Counted from the first letter of the stretch, positions 25,521-35,303 are shown. The stretch is 64,000 nt of DNA from Nocardia cyriacigeorgica (GCF_010858045.1 NZ_JAAGVC010000001.1:192061-256060), one strand, 5' to 3'. The notes: generated from the sequence alone by a model not told the origin. Numbers and translations are program-made.

Positions 25521-27340
25521 CCATGCGGCCCACCGACCCCAGCAGAACGCCGCGCGGGCGATTACTCGCCGCGCTGGCGGCCGCGCTGGCCGGGGTCCTG
25601 CTGCTGGGTGGTTGCGCGAGCCTGCCGGAATCCTCGCAACCGCAGGCGCTTGGCACCATCAACCGGGAACCGACCTCCGCCGGCCCGCCCGCGCCACTGG
25701 AGGGCCGCGATCCCGGCCTGCTGCTGCTGGATTTCCTGCAAGCCAGCGCCGATCCGACCAACCGGCATCTGGCCGCCAGGCAGTACATGAACCCGTCGGC
25801 GGCCACCAAATGGAACGACGCCGCGGGCACGGTGATCGTCGAGCGGCCCGACACCCTGCTCGAATCGCGCACCGAAACCACCGCGACCTACCGCATCCGC
25901 GCTCAGCGCGTGGCCGAGCTCGCCCCCGACGGCGCCTACCGCGCCATCGACGGACCGCCGCTCGAGTACAAGGTCGAGATGAGCAAGGTCGACGGCGAAT
26001 GGCGCATCGATGAGCTGCCCGACGGCGTCGTCATCGATAAGCCCGCGTTCGCCAAGTTCTACCGGCGTTACGTGCTGTACTTCGTCGATCCGACCGGCAG
26101 CGCGCTGGTGCCGGATCCGCGGTGGATCGCCTCGCCGAAGGATCAGCTGACCCAGCGGCTGCTCACCCTGCTCGGTGAGGGCCCGCAGCCGGCCATCGCC
26201 CCCGTGGTGCGCAATGAACTCGACGCCCGGCGGGTGACGTTGCGCGGCCCGATCACCAAGGCCAACGGTGACCCGGAGGAGGTCGGCGTCGGTCTCGGCG
26301 GGGTACGCATCGACCTCGCGGGCGCCTCCGCGCTTGCGCCACGGGAACGGGAACTGCTGGCCGCCCAGATTGTGCTCACGCTGGCCAAGGCCGACGTCCT
26401 CGGCCCGTACCTGCTGCTGGCCGACGGCAAACCGCTCGATGAGCGCTTCGCCGCCAACGGCTGGTCGGTGGCCGATATCCACCAGTACAGTCCCGAGGCC
26501 TTCGCGCAGAACCAGACGGGGTTGCACGCGCTGCGCGATGGTGCCCTGGTCGAGGTGAACAGCGACGGAATCGCTCCGGCTCCCGGCTATTTCGGCGCGG
26601 TGCGCAATCTGCAATCGGTGGCGATCACTCCCGACGGCCAGCTGGTCGCCGCCGTGGCGGATGCGGGCAGGCCCGCTCCGGAACCGCCGCGAACGCTGAT
26701 GATCGGCAGCTACGGCGGCAACCAGTTCCCGGTCGCCGAGGGCACCACCATCAGTCGCCCGTCCTGGACGGTGGACGGTACGGCCGCCTGGGCAGTGATC
26801 GACGGCGAGCGGGTGATCCGGGTGGTCAACGATCGATCCACCGGCAACGTCTCGGTCCAGGATGTCGACATCTCCGCGCTGACCAGCGGCTCCAGCGGGC
26901 TGCGGCTGCCCATCACGGAGGTCAGGATCGCGCGATCCGGCGTGCGGGCCGCGCTGATCGCCGACGGCAAGGTGTACGTGGCGGTGGTCGAACGGCGCCC
27001 GGACGGCAAGTTCGCGCTGACCTCACCGCTGCCCATCGCGGTCGGGCTCAGCACGCCGGCGGTCTCGTTGAACTGGCTGACCGCCGACACCATCATCTTG
27101 GCCCGCGACGGTGACGTCGACCCGGTCAGTACCGTCTCCATCGACGGTTCCCAGCTGATCTCGCAGACCACCCGTAACCTCACCCCGCCGGTCCGCTCGG
27201 TGACGGCGGCCCCGGACCACCAGTACGTGGCCGATTCCCGGGCGGTGCTGGAGTTCACCACCAATCCCGAAGGTGGCGAACAATATTGGCGTGAGGTGCC
27301 CGGCCTGGGCGCCAGCGCGGTACCGATCCTGCCCGGCTGA
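25517..27340 (+). CDS. lpqB: lipoprotein LpqB, MtrAB accessory
   Basis: A 607-residue lipoprotein. The signal peptide ends in the lipobox LLGGC with Cys33 as the lipidated residue. A GerMN-like domain (about 60-330) is followed by the LpqB beta-propeller half with [13 protein letters not shown] and repeated blades. In mycobacteria LpqB contacts the MtrB sensor and tunes phosphorylation. The ATG is part of ATGA shared with the mtrB stop, so expression is coupled. Confidence 0.94.
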   Translation: MTMRPTDPSRTPRGRLLAALAAALAGVLLLGGCASLPESSQPQALGTINREPTSAGPPAPLEGRDPGLLLLDFLQASADPTNRHLAARQYMNPSAATKWNDAAGTVIVERPDTLLESRTETTATYRIRAQRVAELAPDGAYRAIDGPPLEYKVEMSKVDGEWRIDELPDGVVIDKPAFAKFYRRYVLYFVDPTGSALVPDPRWIASPKDQLTQRLLTLLGEGPQPAIAPVVRNELDARRVTLRGPITKANGDPEEVGVGLGGVRIDLAGASALAPRERELLAAQIVLTLAKADVLGPYLLLADGKPLDERFAANGWSVADIHQYSPEAFAQNQTGLHALRDGALVEVNSDGIAPAPGYFGAVRNLQSVAITPDGQLVAAVADAGRPAPEPPRTLMIGSYGGNQFPVAEGTTISRPSWTVDGTAAWAVIDGERVIRVVNDRSTGNVSVQDVDISALTSGSSGLRLPITEVRIARSGVRAALIADGKVYVAVVERRPDGKFALTSPLPIAVGLSTPAVSLNWLTADTIILARDGDVDPVSTVSIDGSQLISQTTRNLTPPVRSVTAAPDHQYVADSRAVLEFTTNPEGGEQYWREVPGLGASAVPILPG

Positions 27341-27397
27341 CCCCCGCTTTCCCGTCGCGGATCCGTTCGTGTCGGTGGGTGCGGGCACACTCGGGCG

Positions 27398-28030
27398 ATG
27401 CGAACACTGCTGGATCTGGTGTTGCCCCTGGAATGCGCCGGCTGTGCGAGCGCGGGCGCTGGCTGGTGCGCGCGGTGCGACGCCCATCTGGCCGGTGCGC
27501 CGCAGCGGGTGCGCCCGCGCACCGATCCCGGCGTCCCGTGCTGGGCGTTGAGCCGCTACACCGGCCCGCCGCGCCGGGCGGTGCTGGCCGCCAAGGAACG
27601 CCGCAGGCGGGATCTGGCCCATCCGCTCGGCCGTGCGCTGGCCCGCGGCATCGGCCGGTTGCGGGCCGACACCCGGCCGGTGGTGCTGATCCCGGCACCC
27701 AGCCGCCGGGTCGCCGCCCGGCGCCGCGGCGGCGATCCGGTGGTGCGTTCGGCCGCCGCGGCAGCGGGTTGGCTGCCCGGTTGCCAGGTGCTGCCGGTGC
27801 TGACCGTGTGGCGGGGTGTACACGACTCCGTCGGCCTTTCCGCCGGTGAACGCAGACACAACTTGCAAGGCCGTATCATGACCGCCCCCATTCCGGCGCT
27901 GCCGGAAAACGCGCAGGTGGTGCTGGTCGACGATGTGCTGACGACCGGGGCGACGGCCGCCGAGTCGATCCGTGCGCTGACCGGGGCCGGGGTGGCCGTG
28001 GACGCGGTGTTGGTGACGTGCGCGGCTTGA
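27398..28030 (+). CDS. ComF-type phosphoribosyltransferase-like protein
   Basis: A 210-residue ComF-family protein. The N-terminus has CAGCASAGAGWCARC, a probable zinc knuckle, and the C-terminus the PRPP loop VVLVDDVLTTGATAAES. In competence-proficient bacteria ComF assists DNA uptake, but actinobacterial members have no proven role. It sits 57 nt after lpqB in the same direction. The length is normal. Confidence 0.86.
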   Translation: MRTLLDLVLPLECAGCASAGAGWCARCDAHLAGAPQRVRPRTDPGVPCWALSRYTGPPRRAVLAAKERRRRDLAHPLGRALARGIGRLRADTRPVVLIPAPSRRVAARRRGGDPVVRSAAAAAGWLPGCQVLPVLTVWRGVHDSVGLSAGERRHNLQGRIMTAPIPALPENAQVVLVDDVLTTGATAAESIRALTGAGVAVDAVLVTCAA

Positions 28031-28224
28031 CTTCAGGAAATTTGCGTGAACAGTGGCGGACCAGCGGTTGTCGTACTAGCGTCGCGGTCACACACCCGAA
28101 CCGGCAGTTTGGAGGTGGGTCTCGGACACATGGTGCCGAGCGGCTGTCATCCGGCAGACCGACCGGCACGTCTCAATCCCGCCGCACGCCAATCGGGTCG
28201 TGCGGCCAGATCCGGGAGGTACGC

Positions 28225-28956
28225 GTGACGACTTCTTCACGACCTTCAGTGCAAGATGTAGATCCTTCGACGCTGGACGCTCAGCGGCCCGAGCAACCCG
28301 AGGCGGACCGCCCACGAGCCACTCGCGCCGACATCGTGGTGAAGGGCCGCAATGTCGAGGTCCCCGACCATTACCGAATTTATGTGTCGGAGAAGCTATC
28401 TCGACTGGAACGCTTCGACCCGTCGATATTCCTGTTCGATGTCGAGCTGTTCCACGAGCGCAATCGTCGTCAACGCAAGGCCTGCCAGCGTGTGGAGATC
28501 ACCGCCCGTGGCAAAGGTCCGGTCGTGCGCGCGGAAGCCTGCGCGGACAGCTTCTACGCCGCCTTCGAATCGGTGACGGCGAAGCTGGAGAGCCGGCTGC
28601 GCCGCACCAAGGACCGCCGCCGGGTGCACTACGGCGAGAAGACGCCGGTCTCGGTCGCCCAGGCCACCGCGGACCTGATCGACGAGTCGCTGTTCGAGCC
28701 GGGCGGAGGGGCGCATGAGCACCCCGACGAGTCCCGCGGCCGGGAAAGTGATGAGCACGCCGACTACGCGGCGGGCCCCGGCCATATCGTGCGCACGAAG
28801 GTGCACCCGGACACGCCGATGACGGTCGACGACGCCCTGTACCAGATGGAACTCGTCGGGCACGATTTCTTCCTGTTCCACGACAAGGAAACCGACCGAC
28901 CCTCGGTGGTCTATCGCCGACATGCCTTCGATTACGGCTTGATCCGACTGGCCTGA
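28225..28956 (+). CDS. hpf: long-form ribosome hibernation promoting factor
   Basis: A 243-residue long HPF. An N-terminal 35-residue acidic extension precedes the S30AE domain (ADIVVKGRNVEVPDHYRIYV through RLRRTKDRR), and the C-terminal dimerisation domain runs VRTKVHPDTPMTVDDALYQMELVGHDFFLFHDKET. It binds 30S subunits and promotes 100S dimers in stationary phase. The GTG at 28225 follows GGGAGGT. A 194-nt leader after comF suggests its own promoter; no sigma-specific motif stood out. Confidence 0.95.
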   Translation: MTTSSRPSVQDVDPSTLDAQRPEQPEADRPRATRADIVVKGRNVEVPDHYRIYVSEKLSRLERFDPSIFLFDVELFHERNRRQRKACQRVEITARGKGPVVRAEACADSFYAAFESVTAKLESRLRRTKDRRRVHYGEKTPVSVAQATADLIDESLFEPGGGAHEHPDESRGRESDEHADYAAGPGHIVRTKVHPDTPMTVDDALYQMELVGHDFFLFHDKETDRPSVVYRRHAFDYGLIRLA

Positions 28957-29014
28957 CGGCCACGCCGAGGCCGCGGTTCGAGCACCGCCGCCACGGCATT
29001 CGATGATTCCCGGC

Positions 29015-29047
29015 GACCCGGCCGGTGCTTGGCGCACCGGCCGGGTC
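29015..29047 (+). terminator. hpf terminator
   Basis: GACCCGGCCGGTGC (29015-29028) pairs perfectly with 29034-29047 and is followed by TCGTCGTTTCC. Confidence 0.75.
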
Positions 29048-29076
29048 TCGTCGTTTCCGGCGTTTCCTCGACGCAC

Positions 29077-29096
29077 AACTTACTTCTGAGTAAGTT
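29077..29096. promoter_or_regulatory. thiolase operator, TTAC-N6-GTAA type
   Basis: AACTTAC-TTCTGA-GTAAGTT is a perfect inverted repeat with 7-nt arms. TAAGTT at 29091-29096 can serve as the -10, so repressor binding would block the promoter. The core TTAC-N6-GTAR recurs at the desaturase and reductase genes. Confidence 0.65.
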
Positions 29097-29125
29097 GGAG
29101 GGTCCGATGGCTGAAAGGAATTCGC

Positions 29126-30418
29126 ATGGCAACCAGGGCTGCTCGCCGTGCCGTGATCGTCTCCGGCGCACGGACTCCGTTCGTGCGCGCGTTCACCGAT
29201 TACACCCGGCTGGATTCGATCGACCTCGCCGATATCGCGGTACGCGGTCTGCTGGAACGCACCGGCCTGGCGGGGGACCAGGTGCAGGCGATCGTGTGGG
29301 GTGGGGTGGTGCTGCCCAGCGCGGCACCCAATATCGCGCGTGAGATCGCCCTGGATCTGAAGCTGGACCCGGGCTGCGAGGGCTATACCGTCACCCGGGC
29401 CTGCGCCTCGGGTTTGCAGGCGGTGACCTCGGCGGCAGCGGCCATCGAGCGCGGTGAATACGACATCATGATCGCCGGCGGCAGCGATTCCACCAGCGGC
29501 GCCGAGGTCAAGCTGCCACAGAAGATCGTGCACGCGATGGCGCCGCTGGCGCTGGGTAAACCGAAACCCAAGGACTATCTGTCGGCGATCGCTCAGCTGG
29601 CGCCGTTCACCGATCTGCTGCCTTCGCGGCCGAAGATCGCCGAACGCACCACCGGTGAGGTGATGGGGGAGTCGGCGGAGAAGATGGCGCGTATCCACGG
29701 CATCAGCCGGGCCGCCCAGGACGAGTTCGCCGCCCGCTCCCACCACCGGGCCGCCGCCGCCATCGCCTCTGGCCGTTTCGACCGGGAGGTGCTCGCGGTC
29801 GACACTCCCGACGGCGCGAGGATCACCCGCGACGGGTTGGTCCGCGCCGACACCGGTGTCGAGAAGCTGGCGAAGCTGAAGCCGGTGTTCGCCGAGGACG
29901 GCAGCGTCACCGCCGGCAATGCCAGCCCGCTCACCGACGGCGCGTCGGCGGTGCTGCTGATGAGCGAGGAGACCGCGCGGGCGCTGGGCTACCAGCCGCT
30001 CGCCGCGTTCCGCTCCTGGAGCTATGTCAGCGTCGATCCCACCGACCAGGTGCTCATCGGCCCGGCCATCTCCATGCCGCGGGCGCTGGACAAGGCTGGC
30101 ATGTCCTTGGCCGACGTGGACCTGGTCGACATCCACGAGGCGTTCGCCGCCCAGACCCTGTCGGTGCTGTCGGCACTGGCCAGCGACGAATGGGCCAAGA
30201 CCCGGCTGGACCGCGATACCGCGGTCGGCGAGGTCGATATCGACACGCTGAACGTGCACGGCGGCTCGGTGTCGATCGGGCATCCGTTCGGCGCGACCGG
30301 GGCCCGGATGGTGACGACCATGGCGAACGAATTGGCCCTGTCCGGGAAGGAGACCGCGCTACTCGGGATCTGTGCCGCCGGCGGTATCGGTGCCTCGGCG
30401 GTGCTCGAGCGGGTCTGA
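29126..30418 (+). CDS. acetyl-CoA C-acyltransferase (thiolase, FadI-like)
   Basis: A 430-residue type I thiolase for the last step of fatty-acid beta-oxidation. The nucleophile Cys93 lies in TRACASGLQAV, followed by HEAFAAQT, GGSVSIGHPFGATGAR and the second catalytic cysteine in GICAAGGIGASAVLE. The ATG at 29126 follows AAGGAA; a leading ATG at 29107 opens a short unrelated frame. An operator immediately upstream (AACTTAC-N6-GTAAGTT) indicates tight control by a TetR-type lipid regulator. Confidence 0.93.
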   Translation: MATRAARRAVIVSGARTPFVRAFTDYTRLDSIDLADIAVRGLLERTGLAGDQVQAIVWGGVVLPSAAPNIAREIALDLKLDPGCEGYTVTRACASGLQAVTSAAAAIERGEYDIMIAGGSDSTSGAEVKLPQKIVHAMAPLALGKPKPKDYLSAIAQLAPFTDLLPSRPKIAERTTGEVMGESAEKMARIHGISRAAQDEFAARSHHRAAAAIASGRFDREVLAVDTPDGARITRDGLVRADTGVEKLAKLKPVFAEDGSVTAGNASPLTDGASAVLLMSEETARALGYQPLAAFRSWSYVSVDPTDQVLIGPAISMPRALDKAGMSLADVDLVDIHEAFAAQTLSVLSALASDEWAKTRLDRDTAVGEVDIDTLNVHGGSVSIGHPFGATGARMVTTMANELALSGKETALLGICAAGGIGASAVLERV

Positions 30419-30440
30419 GCGGGTTGTCGAGGCGACGGGA

Positions 30441-30466
30441 GCCCGGCCGGGGTGCGGCGGCCGGGC
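30441..30466. terminator. terminator between thiolase and bluB
   Basis: GCCCGGCCG (30441-30449) pairs with CGGCCGGGC (30458-30466) between two convergent genes. Confidence 0.6.
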
Positions 30467-30489
30467 CGATCGTCCGCTCGGGTGACCGG

Positions 30490-31143
30490 TCAGCGGGGAT
30501 CGGGGTCGGCGCAACCGAAGGTCTCGCGGTGCACCGCCTGGTGGATCGGCCGTCCGGCGCGCCACCCGAACCGTTCCAGATCGGGGACCTGCTGGAATTC
30601 CCGCACCGGCCCGACGCACAGCCAGGCGATCGGGCGGATTCCCTCCGGCGCCCCGATCAGTTCGCTCAGGAATCCCGGCTCGTAGAACGACACCCATCCC
30701 ACGCCGATGCCCTCGGCGGTGGCGGCCAGCCAGAGGTTCTGGATCGCGAGAACCGCTGAGTACACGCCTGTCTCGGGGACGGTGGCGCGCCCGAGTACCT
30801 GCGGCCCGCCACGGTCGTGGTCGTAGGTGACCACGATCCCGGTGCCGCTCTGCTCGATGCCTTCGATCTTGATCGGGTCGAAGGTGGCCGCGCGGTCCGG
30901 TGGCAGGCTGTCGTGGAACTCACGGCGCTTTCCGGCGACGTGCTCCGCGAAGGTGCGCAACCGGTCCCGATCACGCACCACGACGAAATCCCACGGTTGC
31001 GAATTGCCGACGCTGGGCGCGCGATGGGCGGCGTCGAGGATGCGCCACAGGGTGTCGTCGTCGACGATCTCGCCGGTGAACTCGGCGCGGACATCGCGGC
31101 GCATCCGGATGGCGTCGTACACGGATATCGGTGGAGCACTCAC
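30490..31143 (-). CDS. bluB: 5,6-dimethylbenzimidazole synthase BluB
   Basis: A 217-residue nitroreductase-fold flavoenzyme that cleaves FMNH2 to give dimethylbenzimidazole, the lower ligand of cobalamin. The family signature RRDVRAEF near the start, HRAPSVGNSQPWDFVVV, DHDRGGPQVLGRATVPET and AEGIGVGWVSFYEP match BluB rather than general nitroreductases. The GTG at 31143 is taken as the start; a TTG 12 nt earlier is an alternative. No cobalamin riboswitch was recognised upstream and no other cobalamin gene lies in the window, so it stands alone among lipid genes. Confidence 0.88.
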   Translation of the reverse strand: MSAPPISVYDAIRMRRDVRAEFTGEIVDDDTLWRILDAAHRAPSVGNSQPWDFVVVRDRDRLRTFAEHVAGKRREFHDSLPPDRAATFDPIKIEGIEQSGTGIVVTYDHDRGGPQVLGRATVPETGVYSAVLAIQNLWLAATAEGIGVGWVSFYEPGFLSELIGAPEGIRPIAWLCVGPVREFQQVPDLERFGWRAGRPIHQAVHRETFGCADPDPR

Positions 31144-31189
31144 CCGGAGAGTCAATCACGGGGGATCCACCGGGCCTGCGTGCCACGAG

Positions 31190-31226
31190 CCCGGCCCGCA
31201 CATCACCGAGGTGAAGGCGGGCCGGG
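31190..31226 (-). terminator. terminator of desaturase 1
   Basis: CCCGGCCCGC (31190-31199) pairs with GCGGGCCGGG (31217-31226), with an additional small hairpin in the loop. It lies 20 nt past the desaturase stop on the minus strand. Confidence 0.65.
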
Positions 31227-31246
31227 TGCACGTCGACGAGCCGATA

Positions 31247-32500
31247 TCAGCCGATCGGCAGGGCCTTACGGGCGAAGCGGCGGCGGCCCTCCGCCAGCGC
31301 CGTGCGCAGTCCGCGACGGCGACCGGTGACCGGGTCGAAGCTCGGCGTGGTGTTGCCGTTGAACTTGCGCTCGGACGCGGTCTCCGGGGCGTCGTCGGCG
31401 GTGTGGCGCAGGTACTTGTTCGGCAGCGACAGCTTCAGGATGGTGCGCCAGGCCTTGAAGTACTGCACCGGAAGCGAGCCGGTGGTGTAGGGCAGGTCGT
31501 ACTTCTCGGCCAGTGCACGCACCCGGACCGCGATCTCGGCGTACCGGTTGCTCGGCAGGTCCGGGAAGATGTGGTGCTCGATCTGGTGGCTCAGGTTGCC
31601 GGTCATGAAGTGCATGATCGGGCCGCCGGAGATGTTGGCGCTGCCGAGCATCTGCCGCAGGTACCACTCGCCCTGGGTCTCGTTGTCGATATCGGCCTTG
31701 GTGAACTTCTCCGCCCCGTCCGGGAAGTGGCCGCAGAAGATGACGGCATTGGTCCAGACATTGCGGACCATGTTCGCGGCCAGATTGGCGGTGAGCGTGC
31801 TGAAGAACGCCGGGCCGGTCAGCAGCGGGAACACCACGTAGTCCTTGAGCGTCTGCTTACCGATCTTGGTGAGCACCTCAGCACGCTTGCGTTCGAACTC
31901 GGCCCGCTCGGGGGAGCCGGGCTTGTACTTGCCCGCGGCCAGCTTGCCCAACTCCAGATGCTGGATGGCGACGCCGTACTCGAAGAACAGCTGCAACACC
32001 AGGTTGTACACCGGGTTGCCGAGGTAGAACGGCTTCCAGCGCTGATCGCGCGTCACGCGCAGCAGGCCGTAGCCGATGTCGTCGTCCATGCCGAGCACAT
32101 TGGTGTACTTGTGGTGCAGGTAGTTGTGGGTGTGCTTCCAGTGCTTGGCCGGGCCGGTGTTGTCCCATTCCCAGGAGCTGGAGTGGATTTCCGGATCGTT
32201 CATCCAGTCCCACTGGCCGTGCATGACGTTGTGCCCGATCTCCATGTTCTCGATGATCTTGGCGGTGCCGAGCAGGGCCACGCCGGCCAGCCAGGCCGGC
32301 GGCAGGAAGCTGGCGAACAGCACGGTGCGGCCGCTGATCTCGAGCGCACGCTGCAACCTGATGACATTGCGGATGTAGCGTGCGTCCCGTTCACCACGCG
32401 AGGATTCGATTTCCCGCCGAATCGCGTCGAACTCCGCGCCGAGTGCCTCCACATCGGCTTCGGTGAGGTGCGCGTACTCCTTGACATCCGAGATCGCCAT
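31247..32500 (-). CDS. acyl-CoA desaturase, DesA3 type (copy 1)
   Basis: A 417-residue membrane fatty-acid desaturase that probably inserts a delta-9 double bond into stearoyl-CoA. Histidine boxes are GHNVMHGQ, HNYLHHKYTN and HQIEHHIFPDLPSNRY, arranged as in DesA3 and linoleoyl-CoA desaturase families, with hydrophobic helices between. The ATG at 32500 is 7 nt after a TACTGT on the minus strand, so the message is probably leaderless. That -10 lies inside an inverted repeat (TTAC-N6-GTAA), giving a simple repressor-blocked promoter. Electron supply is expected from the reductase at 34155-35303. Confidence 0.94.
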   Translation of the reverse strand: MAISDVKEYAHLTEADVEALGAEFDAIRREIESSRGERDARYIRNVIRLQRALEISGRTVLFASFLPPAWLAGVALLGTAKIIENMEIGHNVMHGQWDWMNDPEIHSSSWEWDNTGPAKHWKHTHNYLHHKYTNVLGMDDDIGYGLLRVTRDQRWKPFYLGNPVYNLVLQLFFEYGVAIQHLELGKLAAGKYKPGSPERAEFERKRAEVLTKIGKQTLKDYVVFPLLTGPAFFSTLTANLAANMVRNVWTNAVIFCGHFPDGAEKFTKADIDNETQGEWYLRQMLGSANISGGPIMHFMTGNLSHQIEHHIFPDLPSNRYAEIAVRVRALAEKYDLPYTTGSLPVQYFKAWRTILKLSLPNKYLRHTADDAPETASERKFNGNTTPSFDPVTGRRRGLRTALAEGRRRFARKALPIG

Positions 32501-32505
32501 GGCGG

Positions 32506-32537
32506 TTACAGTACCGTAAGTTACGAGACCGTAGGTT
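32506..32537. promoter_or_regulatory. double TTAC-N6-GTAR operator of desaturase 1
   Basis: Two adjacent sites, TTACAGTACCGTAA (32506-32519) and TTACGAGACCGTAG (32521-32534), lie immediately before the start codon. The first contains the -10 hexamer on the minus strand; the second is nearly identical to the reductase operator at 35359. Confidence 0.65.
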
Positions 32538-32595
32538 GCCGAGATCTTGCCGAAATTGTGGCAAATCCCGCATTGCCTTCAGCCGGTGAAACCTG

Positions 32596-34026
32596 TTATT
32601 TTCCCGCCCGCCGCGACCGGTACTCGCGGCGCAGCGACTCCCGTTCCGACTTCGCCCGCTCCTTCAGCGAGCGCTTGGCCTCGCGCAGCACTTCCTTCTC
32701 GTGTCTTGCCTTCTCCTTGAGGGCGCGCTTGGCCTCGCGCAGCACCTCTTTCTCGTGCCTGGCCTTCTCCTGGAGCACTGTCCTGGCCTCGTGCATGGCC
32801 GAGCGCAGGCCCCGGCGGCGACCCGTGGCCGGATCGATGGACCAGTGCAGATGCTCGGTGCCGGACCAGTTCGTCACCGGGGAGGGCAGGGTGATGCCGG
32901 CGAACTTGCGTTCGGAGGAGGTTTCGGGCGCATCGTCGGAGGTGCGGCGCAGGAACCGGTCCGGCAACGCCAGCTTGTGGATGGTGCGGAACGCCAGCAG
33001 ATACTGCTTGCCCAGCGAACCCGTGGTGTAGGGCAGGTCGTACTTGTCGCACAGCTCGCGCACCCGCTGGGAGACCTCCGCATAGCGGTTGCTCGGCAGA
33101 TCCGGGAACAGGTGATGCTCGATCTGGTAGCAGAGATTGCCGCTCATGAACGCCATCGCGGGCCCGGCCTTGAAATTGGCGCTACCGAGCATCTGGCGCA
33201 GGTACCACTCGCCGCTGGTCTCGTCTTCGAGCTGCTCGATGGTGAATTTCTCGGCGCCGTCGGGGAAGTGGCCGCAGAAGATCACCGCGTAGGCCCACAG
33301 GTTGCGGATCAGGTTCGCGGTCGCGTTGGCCTTCAGCGTCGACATGAAGGCCGGCCCGGTGAGCGCGGGATAGAACAGGAAGTCCTTGGCCACCTGCCTG
33401 GCGATCTTGCGGCCGAACACGATATTGGGTTCGGACTTCAGCTGACGGCTGGGAATGCCCGCCAGTTCCTTCTCGATGCTCCAGTCGTGCAGCGCGATGC
33501 CCCACTCGAAGGTCGCCGCCAGGATCAGGTTCGCCACCGGCTGCACCAGGTGCACCGGGCGCCAGGGCTCGTCCCTGGTCATCCGCAGGATGCCGAAGCC
33601 GAGATCCTCGTCCTTGCCCAGCACGTTGGTGTAGGTGTGATGGGAGTAGTTGTGCGCGCGGCGCCACTGCGCCGACGGGCCTGTCATATCCCATTCCCAG
33701 GTGGTGGAGTGGATCTCCGGATCGTTCATCCAGTCCCACTGGCCGTGGCTGATGTTGTGGCCGAGCTCCATGTTCTCGATGATCTTGGCCACCGACAGCA
33801 GCGCGGTGCCGGTGACCCAGGCCCAGCGGTTGCGGCTGCCGAACAGCACGGCGCGCCCGGCCACTTCCAGCGCGCGCTGAGCGGCAATGGTGCGACGGAT
33901 GTATTTGGCGTCCCGTTCGCCCAGCGACTGCTCCACCGACCGGCGCACGGAATCGAGCTCATGTCCGAGGGTCTCGATGTCGGTGGCCGTCAGATGGGCA
34001 AAGGCTTTGATGTCGGTGATGGCCAC
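32596..34026 (-). CDS. acyl-CoA desaturase, DesA3 type (copy 2) with charged repeat tail
   Basis: A 476-residue paralogue of the preceding desaturase with boxes GHNISHGQ, HNYSHHTYTN and YQIEHHLFPDLPSNRY. It differs in carrying about 60 extra C-terminal residues made of an 18-residue repeat (KEKARHEKEVLREAKRxL) in two near-perfect copies and one diverged copy, predicted as a highly charged helix. The start is a GTG at 34026, 5 nt after AGAAGGGA. Upstream, TTACCCAGAGGGTAC (34096-34110) is a loose version of the operator found at its neighbours. Two tandem desaturases may differ in chain length or in partner binding through the tail. Confidence 0.92.
   Translation of the reverse strand: MAITDIKAFAHLTATDIETLGHELDSVRRSVEQSLGERDAKYIRRTIAAQRALEVAGRAVLFGSRNRWAWVTGTALLSVAKIIENMELGHNISHGQWDWMNDPEIHSTTWEWDMTGPSAQWRRAHNYSHHTYTNVLGKDEDLGFGILRMTRDEPWRPVHLVQPVANLILAATFEWGIALHDWSIEKELAGIPSRQLKSEPNIVFGRKIARQVAKDFLFYPALTGPAFMSTLKANATANLIRNLWAYAVIFCGHFPDGAEKFTIEQLEDETSGEWYLRQMLGSANFKAGPAMAFMSGNLCYQIEHHLFPDLPSNRYAEVSQRVRELCDKYDLPYTTGSLGKQYLLAFRTIHKLALPDRFLRRTSDDAPETSSERKFAGITLPSPVTNWSGTEHLHWSIDPATGRRRGLRSAMHEARTVLQEKARHEKEVLREAKRALKEKARHEKEVLREAKRSLKERAKSERESLRREYRSRRAGK
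32661..32768 (-). repeat. 54-nt tandem repeat coding the desaturase tail
   Basis: Two consecutive 54-nt units (32661-32714 and 32715-32768) code for the 18-residue charged repeat; a diverged third unit follows toward the C-terminus. Confidence 0.8.
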
Positions 34027-34154
34027 CGGCGTCCCTTCTGTCTTCGATCAGCCCGGCGGGCCGTATCCGATCGGCCGCGAGGGGCCGTAGTCGACTTACC
34101 CAGAGGGTACCCGCCGAACACCCGATTCAGTCGCGTCCGATCGACCGGACTCGC

Positions 34155-35303
34155 TCATACGTCGAGCGTGCAGTCACCGGCCGCGGCCGACACACAGGTC
34201 TGAACCTTCTCGCCTTCGCGCTTCTCGTTACCGTTGCGCAGATCGCGGGCATGCCCGGAGGCGATGGTGACCACACAGGTCTGGCAGATACCCATCCGGC
34301 AGCCGAACGGCATCTGCACACCGGCCGCCTCGCCTGCCTCGAGCAGGCTGGTCGCACCGTCCACCTCGGTGGTGCGGCCGCTGCGCCCGAAGGTGACGGT
34401 GCCGCCCTCACCGACCGCGGAACGCTCGATCTCGAATCGCTCGACGTGCAGCCGCTCGCTGATACCGGCCTCGGCCCAGTGCTTTTCGATGTCATCGAGC
34501 ATCGGCAGCGGTCCGCAGGCCCAGGTCTGGCGTTCGCGCCAATCGGGGATGCGCTCGTCGAGCGCGGCCACGCTGAACTTGCCCTGCTGTCCGGTGAGCT
34601 GCAGCTGCGCGGTGAAGCCGGGATGCTTGGCGTCGAGCTCGCGCAGTTCATCGCCGAACATGACGTCCTCGGCGGTGCGCGCGGAATGAATGTGCACCAC
34701 ATCGGTGACCACCTCGCGGCGGTCCATCGCCCGCAGCATCGACATCACCGGAGTGATGCCGCTGCCGGCGGTGAGGAACAACACCTTCTCCGGCGGCGGA
34801 GACGGCAGCACGAACGAGCCCTGCGGTGCGGCCAGGCGCACGATGGTGCCCACCGGGACGCCGTTGACCAGATGGCTGGATAGGAAGCCCTCCGGCATCG
34901 CCTTGACCGCGATGGAGATGACCTTCTGCTTGCCCCTGCGTCCGCCGGCCTCGGCATCGGTCCAGTCCGGGGGGCAGGTGAGCGAGTAGGAGCGCCAATG
35001 CCAGCGGCCGTCGACCAGCAGGCCGATGCCGATGTACTGGCCGGGCTGGTACTGGAAGTCGAAGCCCCAGCCCGGCTTGATCACCAGGGTCGCCGAATCA
35101 GCGGTCTCCGAGCGCACGTCGACGATGCGTCCGCGCAGCTCCCTGGCCGACCACAGCGGGTTGGCCAGGTGCAAGTAGTCGTCGGGCAGCAGCGGGGTGG
35201 TCACCCTGGCCACCGCGCCGCGCAGCACGTTCAACCGTCCGCCGCGCTCGGCGACGCTCGCGGCCGGTGCCTCGAGCCAATCGCGGACACTCTTGAAAAC
35301 CAT
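34155..35303 (-). CDS. ferredoxin/flavin oxidoreductase for the desaturases
   Basis: A 382-residue single-chain reductase: an FAD domain with [10 protein letters not shown], an NAD(P) domain with [16 protein letters not shown], and a C-terminal plant-type 2Fe-2S ferredoxin with [13 protein letters not shown] (C-x4-C-x2-C) and a final cysteine in VQTCVSAA. It is the DesA3 redox partner type and should pass NADPH electrons to the desaturases next door. The ATG at 35303 ([10 protein letters not shown]) follows GGGAGA. An operator with the lipid consensus sits 55-75 nt upstream. Confidence 0.93.
   Translation of the reverse strand: MVFKSVRDWLEAPAASVAERGGRLNVLRGAVARVTTPLLPDDYLHLANPLWSARELRGRIVDVRSETADSATLVIKPGWGFDFQYQPGQYIGIGLLVDGRWHWRSYSLTCPPDWTDAEAGGRRGKQKVISIAVKAMPEGFLSSHLVNGVPVGTIVRLAAPQGSFVLPSPPPEKVLFLTAGSGITPVMSMLRAMDRREVVTDVVHIHSARTAEDVMFGDELRELDAKHPGFTAQLQLTGQQGKFSVAALDERIPDWRERQTWACGPLPMLDDIEKHWAEAGISERLHVERFEIERSAVGEGGTVTFGRSGRTTEVDGATSLLEAGEAAGVQMPFGCRMGICQTCVVTIASGHARDLRNGNEKREGEKVQTCVSAAAGDCTLDV

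Noticed and set aside
28035..28080. SigE/SigH promoter before hpf
   Set aside because: A GGAAA and a GTT are present but 26 nt apart, too far for the consensus.
29107..29343. Small open frame starting at the ATG just after the thiolase operator
   Set aside because: It overlaps the thiolase in another frame with no conserved features; the thiolase ATG at 29126 has its own ribosome-binding site.
31144..31246. Cobalamin riboswitch before bluB
   Set aside because: The stretch is only a GC-rich terminator region of the upstream desaturase; no B12 box was seen and it is too short.
30827..33031. A 734-codon plus-strand open frame across bluB and the desaturases
   Set aside because: It is the mirror of three clear minus-strand genes and contains a mirror of the 54-nt desaturase repeat.
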